This document shows positions 1-5,348 of a DNA stretch of 5,348 nucleotides, piece by piece (within the stretch, counting starts at the first letter, position 1; every line of letters starts with the position of its first letter). Position numbers and translations under genes: made by a program. Origin of the DNA: a bacterium (GTDB lineage Archaea; Thermoproteota; Nitrososphaeria; Nitrososphaerales; CADDZS01); contig DAIDAB010000147.1 in NCBI GenBank assembly GCA_027310845.1, positions 1-5,348 on the forward strand, read 5' to 3'. The notes below the pieces were generated by a model. The model was not told where the DNA came from and did no database searches. It worked only from the letters and a program-made list of their open reading frames with translations.

Positions 1-1313
1 TAGTCGATGAGTTTCAGCACTCTGCGCAAAGATTCTGAATAGTCTCCTCCGTCGTATACTCCGCCGCTCGGCGTGACGTAAGGCATTTCATCCGCCCGAA
101 CAAAATTCTTGAGGCGCACTTCTGCGGGATCAAGGCCGAGCGCGTGGGCAACAATGTCAACAGACCTCTCGAGCATCCAAAGATGCTGAGCCCTTGAGTA
201 CCCTCTGTTTGGACCCACAGGGCACTTGTTGGTCATGACCTGGTAAAAGTCCATCCGGAAATTCTGAAAGTGGTAGCATCCCGGAGTTACTTGCGCCCAG
301 ATTGCCGCGCCTGCTGGCTCGTACCGTGTATAGGCGCCGCAGTCGTCGTATGCCGCTGCCTTTATACCAAGAATAGTGCCGTCCATCTTGACCGGAATTT
401 CCACATCGAATGTCCGTTCATTTCCGTGCCCTCCCGAGGCAAGATTCTCCCTTCTGTCCTCTGTCCACTTGATAGGGCGTCCAGATTTCATTGAGAGAAG
501 TGACGTGAGAACAAGGTATGGGTAGTTGATTATTTTAGTTCCAAACCCTCCACCAATGTCTCCCGTCACCATCCGGATCCTGTTTGAAGGAAAACGCATT
601 CCAAAGGAAATCCATGGAATGCAAAACATTGGCATCTGGTTGTTGCAGTAAATTGTGAGGAATCCATTTGCCTTGTCGTAGTGCGCCACCGCGCCGTTAT
701 TCTCTATTGGGGTCGAAGCGAACCGATGGAAGTGAAGCGTAGCCTTTACAACTGTAAAGGCTTCGCGAAACGCCTTGTCAATGTCGCCATAGTCCCACGT
801 GCCGTGAAAAACAAGGTTCGAGCCAACTATTTCGTGGACGATCGGGGCATCAGGTTCGAGTGTCTTCCTTACATCGACGACAGAGGGCAAAACCTCGTAT
901 TCAACTTGAATTGCTTCAAGCGCATCTTCCGCAATAGCTCTCGTTTCTCCCACGACTGCGGCAACAGGCTCTCCAACAAAGTGCACCTTGTCAACCGCGA
1001 GACAGTAATCCTTGAGCTTGTTCGCAGGTGACGGGGAAATCTGAAGGAATGGATCAGTGAGCTTCGAAACCTCGACACCCGTCAAACTACAAACAACGCC
1101 GGGCATCTGCTCTGCCTTGCTTACGTCAAGCCTCTTGATTTTTGCATGACCATATGGACTTCTTAGAATCGCAACGTATGCCATTCCAGGAAGTTTCAGA
1201 TCATCAACGAATTTGCCCAGTCCACTTATGAGCCTCGGATCTTCTTTCCTCTTTATGGGCTGACCCATCCAGAGTCTAGGCTCTTCCTTGACCAGTTCTG
1301 TGACTGTGGCCAA
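1..1313 (-). CDS. Molybdopterin-binding large subunit of a CO dehydrogenase/xanthine oxidase-family enzyme (CoxL/CutA-like), 3' end cut off by the window
   Basis: This is the catalytic subunit of a molybdenum hydroxylase, which binds the Mo-molybdopterin cofactor and hydroxylates an aldehyde, purine-like or other small substrate. The frame is open for 437 codons and leaves the window without a stop; full-length relatives are about 750-800 residues, so slightly over half is present. An a/b-hammerhead domain (about residues 25-145, with HFVGEPVAAVV at 111-121) is followed by the cofactor-binding domain with GDIGGGFGTK at 251-260. The active-site loop reads GPNRGYSRAQ (367-376), with Gly371 at the place of the CoxL catalytic cysteine, so a true CO dehydrogenase is unlikely. 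The catalytic glutamate near the C-terminus lies outside the window. TTG at 1313 is chosen because the coding-like stretch before KRKEDPRL stays in frame and lies 20 bases after the small-subunit stop; ATG at 1268 (MGQPIKRKED) is a serious alternative. Family call is sure, substrate is not. Confidence 0.9.
   Translation of the reverse strand, partial: MATVTELVKEEPRLWMGQPIKRKEDPRLISGLGKFVDDLKLPGMAYVAILRSPYGHAKIKRLDVSKAEQMPGVVCSLTGVEVSKLTDPFLQISPSPANKLKDYCLAVDKVHFVGEPVAAVVGETRAIAEDALEAIQVEYEVLPSVVDVRKTLEPDAPIVHEIVGSNLVFHGTWDYGDIDKAFREAFTVVKATLHFHRFASTPIENNGAVAHYDKANGFLTIYCNNQMPMFCIPWISFGMRFPSNRIRMVTGDIGGGFGTKIINYPYLVLTSLLSMKSGRPIKWTEDRRENLASGGHGNERTFDVEIPVKMDGTILGIKAAAYDDCGAYTRYEPAGAAIWAQVTPGCYHFQNFRMDFYQVMTNKCPVGPNRGYSRAQHLWMLERSVDIVAHALGLDPAEVRLKNFVRADEMPYVTPSGGVYDGGDYSESLRRVLKLID
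737..766. repeat. 30-base near-perfect inverted repeat inside the large-subunit gene
   Basis: The central arms AGCCTTTACA and TGTAAAGGCT (741-750 and 753-762) are perfect 10-base inverted copies around a 2-base spacer (AC). After a single T/T mismatch, three more pairs extend the arms to 14 positions each, 13 of them paired. It lies in codons for about residues 183-193 of the large subunit. It could be a cruciform or dimeric-protein site, an mRNA hairpin, or a by-product of codon choice; the sequence does not say which. Confidence 0.6.
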
Positions 1314-1333
1314 GGATATCAGGCCCCACGATG

Positions 1334-1849
1334 CTAGCTCGGCTGGGCGGTAGTCTTTCCGCCTTCTTGCATTTTCTTTGCGGCAGCCTTGATCGATTTT
1401 ACGATGTTGACATAGCCAGTGCATCTGCAAAGGTTTCCTTCTATTCCTCGCCTTATCTCATCTTCCGTCGGATCAGGATTTCGCTGCAGAAGGAAAAGTG
1501 AGGCAATCAACATTCCCGGCGTGCAATAACCGCATTGCAGGCCGTGATTCTCCCAGAAGGCTTCCTGAAGCGGGTGAAGCTTATCGCCCTGGGCAAGTCC
1601 TTCGACAGTGAGTATGTCTGCGCCCTGAGCTTGAATTGCAAGCAGCATGCAGGACTTCAATGCCTTTCCGTTGAACATTATTGTGCAGGCTCCGCAATGC
1701 CCCGTGTCGCATCCGATATGGGTTCCAGTTAGATTAAGATCGTCTCTGATAAAATGAACGAGTAGAGTCCTAGGCTCGGCCATTCCCGTGTACTCCTTGC
1801 CGTTGATCTTGCAAGTGACCTGCACGAGATTTGATTTCAATGACTGCAT
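1334..1849 (-). CDS. Small iron-sulfur subunit (two [2Fe-2S] clusters) of the molybdenum hydroxylase, CoxS/CutC-like
   Basis: This subunit carries electrons from the Mo site of the large subunit to the FAD of the medium subunit. At 171 residues it is the usual family length. The N-terminal plant-ferredoxin-like domain has the first cluster ligands Cys47, Cys52, Cys55 (GCDTGHCGAC) and Cys67. The C-terminal helical domain has the second set, Cys106 and Cys109 (CGYCTPGM) and Cys141 and Cys143 (CRCTGY). All eight cysteines are present, so the protein should be functional. There is no signal peptide, consistent with a cytoplasmic enzyme. The ATG start follows the medium-subunit stop by 14 bases and has a GGTGA ribosome site overlapping that gap. 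The stop lies about 20 bases before the likely large-subunit start, so the three genes are probably cotranscribed. The family call is very safe; the substrate of the complex is unknown. Confidence 0.96.
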   Translation of the reverse strand: MQSLKSNLVQVTCKINGKEYTGMAEPRTLLVHFIRDDLNLTGTHIGCDTGHCGACTIMFNGKALKSCMLLAIQAQGADILTVEGLAQGDKLHPLQEAFWENHGLQCGYCTPGMLIASLFLLQRNPDPTEDEIRRGIEGNLCRCTGYVNIVKSIKAAAKKMQEGGKTTAQPS

Positions 1850-1856
1850 TCGCCAT

Positions 1857-1861
1857 TCACC
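1857..1861 (-). promoter_or_regulatory. Ribosome binding site for the small-subunit gene
   Basis: Read on the minus strand this is GGTGA, complementary to the TCACC near the 3' end of archaeal 16S rRNA. It ends 7 bases before the ATG at 1849 and lies in the 14-base gap after the medium-subunit stop. An out-of-frame ATG at 1856 sits just after it, but the conserved protein begins only in the 1849 frame. Confidence 0.6.
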
Positions 1862-1863
1862 AC

Positions 1864-2727
1864 TTAATTTATCCTGCTCAAGGCAAGCTTCATTGTTCTT
1901 CTGATAAAGACCTTGATCATCTCTAGTCTGTATTCCCTGCTGCCGTGCATGTCGGAGGGCGGATCTGCACCTTCTGGTCCCTTTTCTGCAGCTTCGGCGA
2001 TCGTCTTGTCGTCTAGTTTCTTCCCCCTGAGATAAGATTCAGCGCTCTTTGCACGCATTGGTGTAGTATTCACAGAGCCCAGAGCAATTCTGACATCCTT
2101 GCACACATTGCCATCACCTAAGGTGACCACTGTGCCAACGCCGACAATGGCAAAATCTCCTTCTCGCCTGCTGTGCTTGATATAGCCCGAGCCAGTTCGA
2201 AGAGGAAAATTCGGAATTCTGATCTCAGTGACAACTTCGTCATGACCTAATGCCGTAGTGAAAATGTCAACAAACATGTCTTTTGGGGCAATTATTCTTT
2301 GACCACTAGGCCCTTGAACAACATAACTTGCATCAGCCGCGGTGAGCGCAGTTGGAAGGTCTGCTGCCGGATCAGCATGACAAACACTCCCTGCGACTGT
2401 TCCCCTATTCCTGATCTGCTGGTCGCCGATCTTACTGGCTGCGTCGTTGAGAATGGTGAATTTGCTCTTTATCACAGCGCTTTGCTCCAGCATATCATGG
2501 ATCGTGAGAGCACCTATCGCAAGATAATCCTTGTCCTCTTTGATATATGAGAGCCCTTGAAGCTTTGTGATATCGATGATGTTCTTTGGAGCAGCAAGCC
2601 TCAACTTCATGAGAGCGAGAAGACTTTGACCTCCAGCGAGAACCTTCGCCTCATCCTTTGTCTTTAGTAACTGAATTGCCTCATTCAGCGAGGCGGGAGA
2701 ATAATAATCAAATTGTTTGGGAGTCAA
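1864..2727 (-). CDS. FAD-binding medium subunit of the molybdenum hydroxylase, CoxM/CutB-like
   Basis: This flavoprotein subunit takes electrons from the iron-sulfur subunit and passes them to an external acceptor. At 287 residues it is the full family length (CoxM proteins are about 288). The FAD_binding_5 domain carries the two flavin motifs AGGQSLLALMKLRL (31-44) and QIRNRGTVAGSVCHADPAAD (104-123). The C-terminal CO_deh_flav_C domain has the typical SDMHGSREYRLEM segment at 258-270. The start is TTG: the frame has a TGA stop a little upstream, no ATG lies between, and TPKQFDYYSPASLNEA fits the usual N-terminus of the family. It is the first gene of the minus-strand operon and is divergent from dnaG. 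Order medium-small-large matches coxMSL of form I CO dehydrogenases, although the large subunit lacks the form I loop. TVAGS in place of the commoner TIGG(S/D) is a mild variation. Confidence 0.95.
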   Translation of the reverse strand: MTPKQFDYYSPASLNEAIQLLKTKDEAKVLAGGQSLLALMKLRLAAPKNIIDITKLQGLSYIKEDKDYLAIGALTIHDMLEQSAVIKSKFTILNDAASKIGDQQIRNRGTVAGSVCHADPAADLPTALTAADASYVVQGPSGQRIIAPKDMFVDIFTTALGHDEVVTEIRIPNFPLRTGSGYIKHSRREGDFAIVGVGTVVTLGDGNVCKDVRIALGSVNTTPMRAKSAESYLRGKKLDDKTIAEAAEKGPEGADPPSDMHGSREYRLEMIKVFIRRTMKLALSRIN

Positions 2728-2786
2728 TCGAATAACCTTAAATTCGCAAATCCTCTTGAGAATATTTCAACGTTTCTGCAGTTTTG

Positions 2787-2799
2787 AATTATTTAGTGG
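2787..2799 (-). promoter_or_regulatory. Candidate TATA element of the hydroxylase operon
   Basis: On the minus strand this reads CCACTAAATAATT, an A/T-rich box about 60-70 bases before the medium-subunit TTG. An archaeal TATA box here would place transcription start near 2765 and give a leader of about 35-40 bases. The assignment rests only on composition and spacing. It overlaps the left arm of the inverted repeat at 2792-2819, so a protein bound there could block TBP. Confidence 0.35.
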
Positions 2800-2819
2800 A
2801 CGATTTTTTCCACACTAAA
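2792..2819. repeat. Imperfect inverted repeat between the divergent promoters, possible operator
   Basis: TTTAGTGGA (2792-2800) and TCCACACTAAA (2809-2819) are inverted copies except for two extra bases in the right arm, with an 8-base spacer. The element sits between the divergent start sites, overlaps the candidate minus-strand TATA box, and abuts the plus-strand one. This is a usual position for a regulator of one or both promoters, but no regulator gene is in the window. Confidence 0.4.
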
Positions 2820-2820
2820 G

Positions 2821-2829
2821 GCTTAAAAG
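2821..2829 (+). promoter_or_regulatory. Candidate TATA box of dnaG
   Basis: GCTTAAAAG is a good archaeal TATA-type box, preceded by purine-rich CTAAAG that could serve as a BRE. Start of transcription would fall near 2848-2853, giving a leader of about 45-50 bases. A second TAAAAG copy follows at 2832-2837; either could be the functional element. Confidence 0.5.
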
Positions 2830-2854
2830 AGTAAAAGTATTTTTCCTTTATCAA

Positions 2855-2882
2855 GGAATTGACGGAATTCCAATTGCCAATT
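2855..2882. repeat. GGAATT/CCAATT repeat cluster in the dnaG leader
   Basis: Two GGAATT copies (2855-2860 and 2864-2869), nine bases apart, are followed by CCAATT (2870-2875) and another CCAATT (2877-2882). The middle of the cluster contains the palindrome GGAATTCC (2864-2871), and 2872-2882 forms AATTG-C-CAATT. The cluster lies between the predicted transcription start and the ribosome site. It could be a repressor site or a leader hairpin, or just an A/T-biased leader. Confidence 0.35.
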
Positions 2883-2888
2883 ACGCTT

Positions 2889-2894
2889 GGTGAT
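2889..2894 (+). promoter_or_regulatory. Ribosome binding site supporting the TTG start of dnaG at 2899
   Basis: GGTGAT matches the archaeal anti-Shine-Dalgarno (ATCACC) over six bases. Its GGTG core ends 6 bases before the TTG at 2899. This favours 2899 over the in-frame TTG at 2887 and GTG at 2890, which would put the site at or inside the start codon. Confidence 0.55.
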
Positions 2895-2898
2895 TATC

Positions 2899-4179
2899 TT
2901 GAGTCAAGAAAAGAGTATTGTAAAATATCTAGTCAAATTAACATTCGAAGTAGACGGTGTCGTAGAGAAAGCTGATCTAATAGGCGCGATCTTTGGTCAA
3001 ACAGAAGGTCTGTTCGGGCCAGAGATGAATCTGCAAGAACTGCAGAAAACCTGGAAAGTCGGAAGAATAGAGATTAACCTCCGCTCCGGTAACGGGAAGA
3101 CCACAGGAGAGGTGCTGATTCCTATGAGCACTGATGTTTCAACGTGCGCGCTCATCGCCTCGGCCGTGGAGAATGTCGACAAGGTTGGTCCGTGCAGCGC
3201 AAAATTTACGCTCATCGGAATAAACGATGTTCGCGCTGACCGCCGGAAGGTCATTGTTGACCGAGCGAAAGAGATCATGAAGGACTGGGCATCAAAGACT
3301 GCAAGCGAAGGAGAAGAATCGCTGAAGACAATCATGGATTCCACAAAACGTGGGCGTGTCTTGAGCTACGGTAAAGAGAATCTGCCTGCCGGGCCAGCAG
3401 TTGATTCGTCTGACACTCTATACGTTGTGGAGGGAAGAGCAGACATTATCAATTTGATGCGCGCAGGCATTGAGAACACGATTGCGGTAGAAGGCACAAG
3501 CATCCCAGATACTGTAAAGGAATTGGGCAAGAAAAAGACGCTTCATGCTTTCCTTGATGGAGACAGAGGAGGCGACCTGATTCTCAAGGAGCTGACACAA
3601 GTTGCAAAAATCGACAATGTGTATAGAGCACCACGCGGTCGGGAAGTTGAAGAGCTTACTCCCGTTGAAATATTGGAGATTGTCCGTGGAGAAAGCGAGC
3701 CACCCCGCAGAGAAGAAAGAGAGGAGCGCCGCGAAAGGTTTGAGAGAACCGATAGATATCCGCGCAGAGAGCGAGTAGGCGAGAGAAGGGGTAGACCTCG
3801 CGAGGAGAGATATCATGAAGAACGGAGGAGAATCGAGGAGGCGCCAGCCGAGCAGCTTCCACCACCCCCACCGCTTGATGCCACACTCTCAGAGAAGATC
3901 AAGGGAGAATATCCTACTATCAACGGAACGCTTGAGGCTGTGGTCTACGACGCTGACCTCAAAGAAAGCGCGCGAATGGCAGTCAACGAGCTTGTGACAA
4001 AGGTCCTCGATGTGCAGGGATCAAAGCTTCTAATCTTCGATGGAATCGTGACGCAAAGGCTAGTCGAAGCTTCCTCAAAGGTTGGGATATCCACCATTGT
4101 AGGTCACAGCGCGGGCGAGATTCAAAACAAACCGGCCGAATTGGCGATCTATAGCTTCAGGGACCTGGGCCTCGAATAG
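2899..4179 (+). CDS. dnaG: Archaeal DnaG primase-like protein (Toprim domain, exosome-associated)
   Basis: This is the archaeal form of DnaG, reported as both a primer-making enzyme and a subunit of the archaeal RNA exosome that helps with poly(A)-rich RNA. From TTG at 2899 it has 426 residues, a normal length. The N-terminal domain has the hallmark GAIFGQTEGLFG (about 29-40) and ELQKTWKVGRIEI (47-59). The Toprim domain (about 170-245) shows the metal-binding residues Glu178 in VEGRAD and Asp220/Asp222 in DGDRGG. A strongly charged Arg/Glu-rich linker (about 264-316) and a five-proline run (321-325) lead to the conserved C-terminal domain (about 327-426), which in relatives contacts exosome cap proteins. 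No zinc-binding or DnaB-binding domain of bacterial DnaG is seen. Starts at 2887 (TTG) and 2890 (GTG) are possible; the ribosome site favours 2899. The catalytic residues are intact and the family call is safe. Confidence 0.96.
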   Translation: MSQEKSIVKYLVKLTFEVDGVVEKADLIGAIFGQTEGLFGPEMNLQELQKTWKVGRIEINLRSGNGKTTGEVLIPMSTDVSTCALIASAVENVDKVGPCSAKFTLIGINDVRADRRKVIVDRAKEIMKDWASKTASEGEESLKTIMDSTKRGRVLSYGKENLPAGPAVDSSDTLYVVEGRADIINLMRAGIENTIAVEGTSIPDTVKELGKKKTLHAFLDGDRGGDLILKELTQVAKIDNVYRAPRGREVEELTPVEILEIVRGESEPPRREEREERRERFERTDRYPRRERVGERRGRPREERYHEERRRIEEAPAEQLPPPPPLDATLSEKIKGEYPTINGTLEAVVYDADLKESARMAVNELVTKVLDVQGSKLLIFDGIVTQRLVEASSKVGISTIVGHSAGEIQNKPAELAIYSFRDLGLE

Positions 4180-4277
4180 AGATACTTGGCACAGCTTTCG
4201 CTGTTCGACAAGATTATGCGCGGATCGTCTCTTAATCGGCTTACCGCCTAGTCAGCCGGGCTCTGGTGTGAACGCCC
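4180..4277 (+). other. Intergenic spacer between dnaG and pelA
   Basis: These 98 bases show no ORF, no clear hairpin plus T-run terminator and no recognisable RNA gene. CTTAATC at 4231-4237 is a weak TATA-like element that would place a start site near 4259, about 19 bases before pelA. pelA may therefore have its own promoter or be read through from dnaG; neither is clear. Confidence 0.3.
4265..4268 (+). promoter_or_regulatory. Probable ribosome binding site of pelA
   Basis: GGTG ends 9 bases before the TTG start at 4278 and is partly complementary to the archaeal 16S 3' end. The match is short, so this is only moderate support; the start itself is fixed by an in-frame TGA at 4269-4271. Confidence 0.4.
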
Positions 4278-5342
4278 TTGATAGTACATAGAATCGACAC
4301 AAGACATGATTTTGTTACTGTCACTCCGGAGTCTCCGGACGACTTGTGGTCTTTGCGCAGGGTGATCTCCAAAGGAGACTATGTCGCAAGTGAATCCTCA
4401 AGAGTCCTAAAGGAAACAAGTGAGTACGCGCGGCCTGACAAAGAAAGGGTCAAAGTCAAAATCACTGTGGAAGTTGAGCAGGTAAAGCTAGACAGCACGA
4501 TCTCAAGGCTCAGGGTCTCTGGCAAGATCGTCGATGTTTCAAACGACCTCCTCACAAAGAATTCGTTTCATTCACTTTCTATTTCAGAGGGACGCAACGT
4601 CGGAATAAAAAAGCCAAATGGATTCAATGCCGTGCAGCTCAACATCATCAGGGGTTCAACCTCAGAGGCTGATAGCTATGCGATTGTAGCTCTTGACTCA
4701 AGGGAGGCTGGAATTGGCATTGTGAAGGGGACACACCTACAGATTGTCCCTACGATTGAATCTGGGCTCACAGGTAAGATGTACCACGATTCGAAAAAAG
4801 CGCCGACGAACTATTTTGATAAAATATCGGATGCTCTGGCAGTGGTCTATCCTTCCAAGTCGAACCTCTTTGTACTGGGTCCTGGAAACACGAAGAACTC
4901 CTTCGCGAATTTTCTAACCCAGAATAGGAAGGAATTCGCCAACCCAAAGACGATCGAAGGCTCTGATGTGGCCGGCGAAGATGGAGTATATGTTTCTCTT
5001 CGGAATCCGAATCTCCAGAGCGCTCTTGGAGAGAGCAGGCTCGCAAAAGCATCGAAGATAATTCAGGAAGCGATGAGGAGGATCTCCCTCGGCGATTCGA
5101 GAGTCGCGCTCGCGTTTAACGACAATCTCGCAGCGGCTCACGCAGGCGCAGTCGAGTCGCAATTGGTTTCTGAGGAAATATTCTCAAAAGTCGTTGACGA
5201 GGATAAGATCGTAGATCTACTGAACACTGTGGAAGAGTTCAGGGGCGAGACATTTCTGCTCGATTCTTCGACGGATCTAGGGGGGCAAGTCAATAGCTTA
5301 GGCGGAGTCGTGGGCCTACTTCGGTTTGTACTGAGAAGCTAG
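4278..5342 (+). CDS. pelA: Pelota (Dom34/aPelota) mRNA surveillance and ribosome rescue protein
   Basis: Pelota is an eRF1-like protein that enters the A site of stalled ribosomes and, with archaeal aEF1a and ABCE1, splits them (no-go decay). At 354 residues it has family length and all three domains. The N-terminal Sm-like domain (about 1-128) has PDDLW at 20-24 and YARPDKERVKVKI at 50-62. The central domain (about 130-262) begins ADSYAIVALDSREAG and carries GPGNTK at 201-206. The C-terminal domain (about 263-354) ends LGGVVGLLRF. The central domain lacks the GGQ loop of true release factors, as expected; the GGQ at 335-337 falls at the usual G(E/K)Q of the Pelota C-terminus and is unlikely to be catalytic. 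The TTG start gives the standard MIV N-terminus, and an in-frame TGA lies 7 bases before it. It follows dnaG by 98 bases on the same strand. The family call is safe. Confidence 0.96.
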   Translation: MIVHRIDTRHDFVTVTPESPDDLWSLRRVISKGDYVASESSRVLKETSEYARPDKERVKVKITVEVEQVKLDSTISRLRVSGKIVDVSNDLLTKNSFHSLSISEGRNVGIKKPNGFNAVQLNIIRGSTSEADSYAIVALDSREAGIGIVKGTHLQIVPTIESGLTGKMYHDSKKAPTNYFDKISDALAVVYPSKSNLFVLGPGNTKNSFANFLTQNRKEFANPKTIEGSDVAGEDGVYVSLRNPNLQSALGESRLAKASKIIQEAMRRISLGDSRVALAFNDNLAAAHAGAVESQLVSEEIFSKVVDEDKIVDLLNTVEEFRGETFLLDSSTDLGGQVNSLGGVVGLLRFVLRS

Positions 5343-5348
5343 TTTATT

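Noticed and set aside
270..494. Plus-strand ORF of 74 codons
   Set aside because: It lies opposite the conserved cofactor-binding part of the large subunit and has an unconvincing Cys/Arg-rich composition; shadow frame.
681..1031. Plus-strand ORF of 116 codons within the large-subunit region
   Set aside because: The minus strand is open throughout and encodes recognisable conserved protein (hammerhead domain). The plus-strand translation resembles no family I know and has no promoter or ribosome site; it is an antisense shadow.
1..1313. Large subunit as a broken or pseudogene copy
   Set aside because: Translation by hand gives one uninterrupted frame of 437 codons to the window edge with all expected motifs; it is only cut by the window.
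1..2727. Naming the operon coxMSL, aerobic carbon monoxide dehydrogenase
   Set aside because: Gene order fits, but the catalytic cysteine loop of CoxL is absent, so a CO substrate is not supported.
4180..4277. Possible C/D-box or other small RNA in the dnaG-pelA gap
   Set aside because: No RUGAUGA plus CUGA box pair and no stable stem were found by eye; the short AGCC-G-GGCT palindrome near 4253 is too tight for a hairpin loop.
5280..5288. Reading the plus-strand protein as release factor aRF1 because of GGQ
   Set aside because: The motif is in the C-terminal domain at a normal Pelota position. The protein has Pelota length and N-terminal domain, and lacks the NIKS-type domain of aRF1.
5343..5348. 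T-rich end after pelA as a transcription terminator
   Set aside because: Only six bases remain in the window and the T-run is broken by an A; too little to support a terminator.

Overview
The window looks like a stretch of archaeal chromosome, most likely from a TACK-type archaeon; I lean towards the Nitrososphaeria/Thaumarchaeota or a relative on the general look of the primase, but have run no comparison. The evidence is an archaeal-type DnaG primase, an archaeal Pelota (Dom34) protein, TATA-like promoter elements such as CTTAAAAG, and Shine-Dalgarno sites of the GGTGA(T) type. No rRNA, tRNA, CRISPR array, insertion sequence or prophage gene is visible.

Positions 1-2727 (minus strand) hold a compact gene set for a three-subunit molybdenum hydroxylase of the xanthine oxidase / aerobic CO dehydrogenase family. 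Transcription order is medium FAD subunit (1864-2727), small two-[2Fe-2S] subunit (1334-1849), then large molybdopterin subunit (from about 1313, running off the left edge of the window). Spacers are only 14 and about 20 bases, so one operon is likely. Electrons would pass from the Mo site in the large subunit, through the two iron-sulfur clusters, to FAD. The gene order is that of form I CO dehydrogenase (coxMSL), but the active-site loop of the large subunit (GPNRGYSR) has glycine where CoxL has its catalytic cysteine. It is therefore better called an aldehyde/xanthine-type or form II-like hydroxylase of unknown substrate.

Positions 2728-2898 are a divergent intergenic region with a TATA-like element on each strand, an imperfect inverted repeat between them, and a cluster of GGAATT/CCAATT elements in the expected dnaG leader.

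Positions 2899-5342 (plus strand) hold archaeal dnaG and pelA, separated by 98 bases. Archaeal DnaG has been reported as a component of the RNA exosome as well as a primase-like protein, and Pelota rescues stalled ribosomes, so the pair may be an RNA-surveillance neighbourhood. pelA, dnaG and the medium subunit gene start at TTG or GTG, the large subunit gene probably does too, and only the small subunit gene clearly starts at ATG.

I see no convincing novel system. The points most worth a second look are the unusual active-site loop, a 30-base near-perfect inverted repeat inside the large-subunit gene, the structured divergent promoter region, and the dnaG-pelA pairing.
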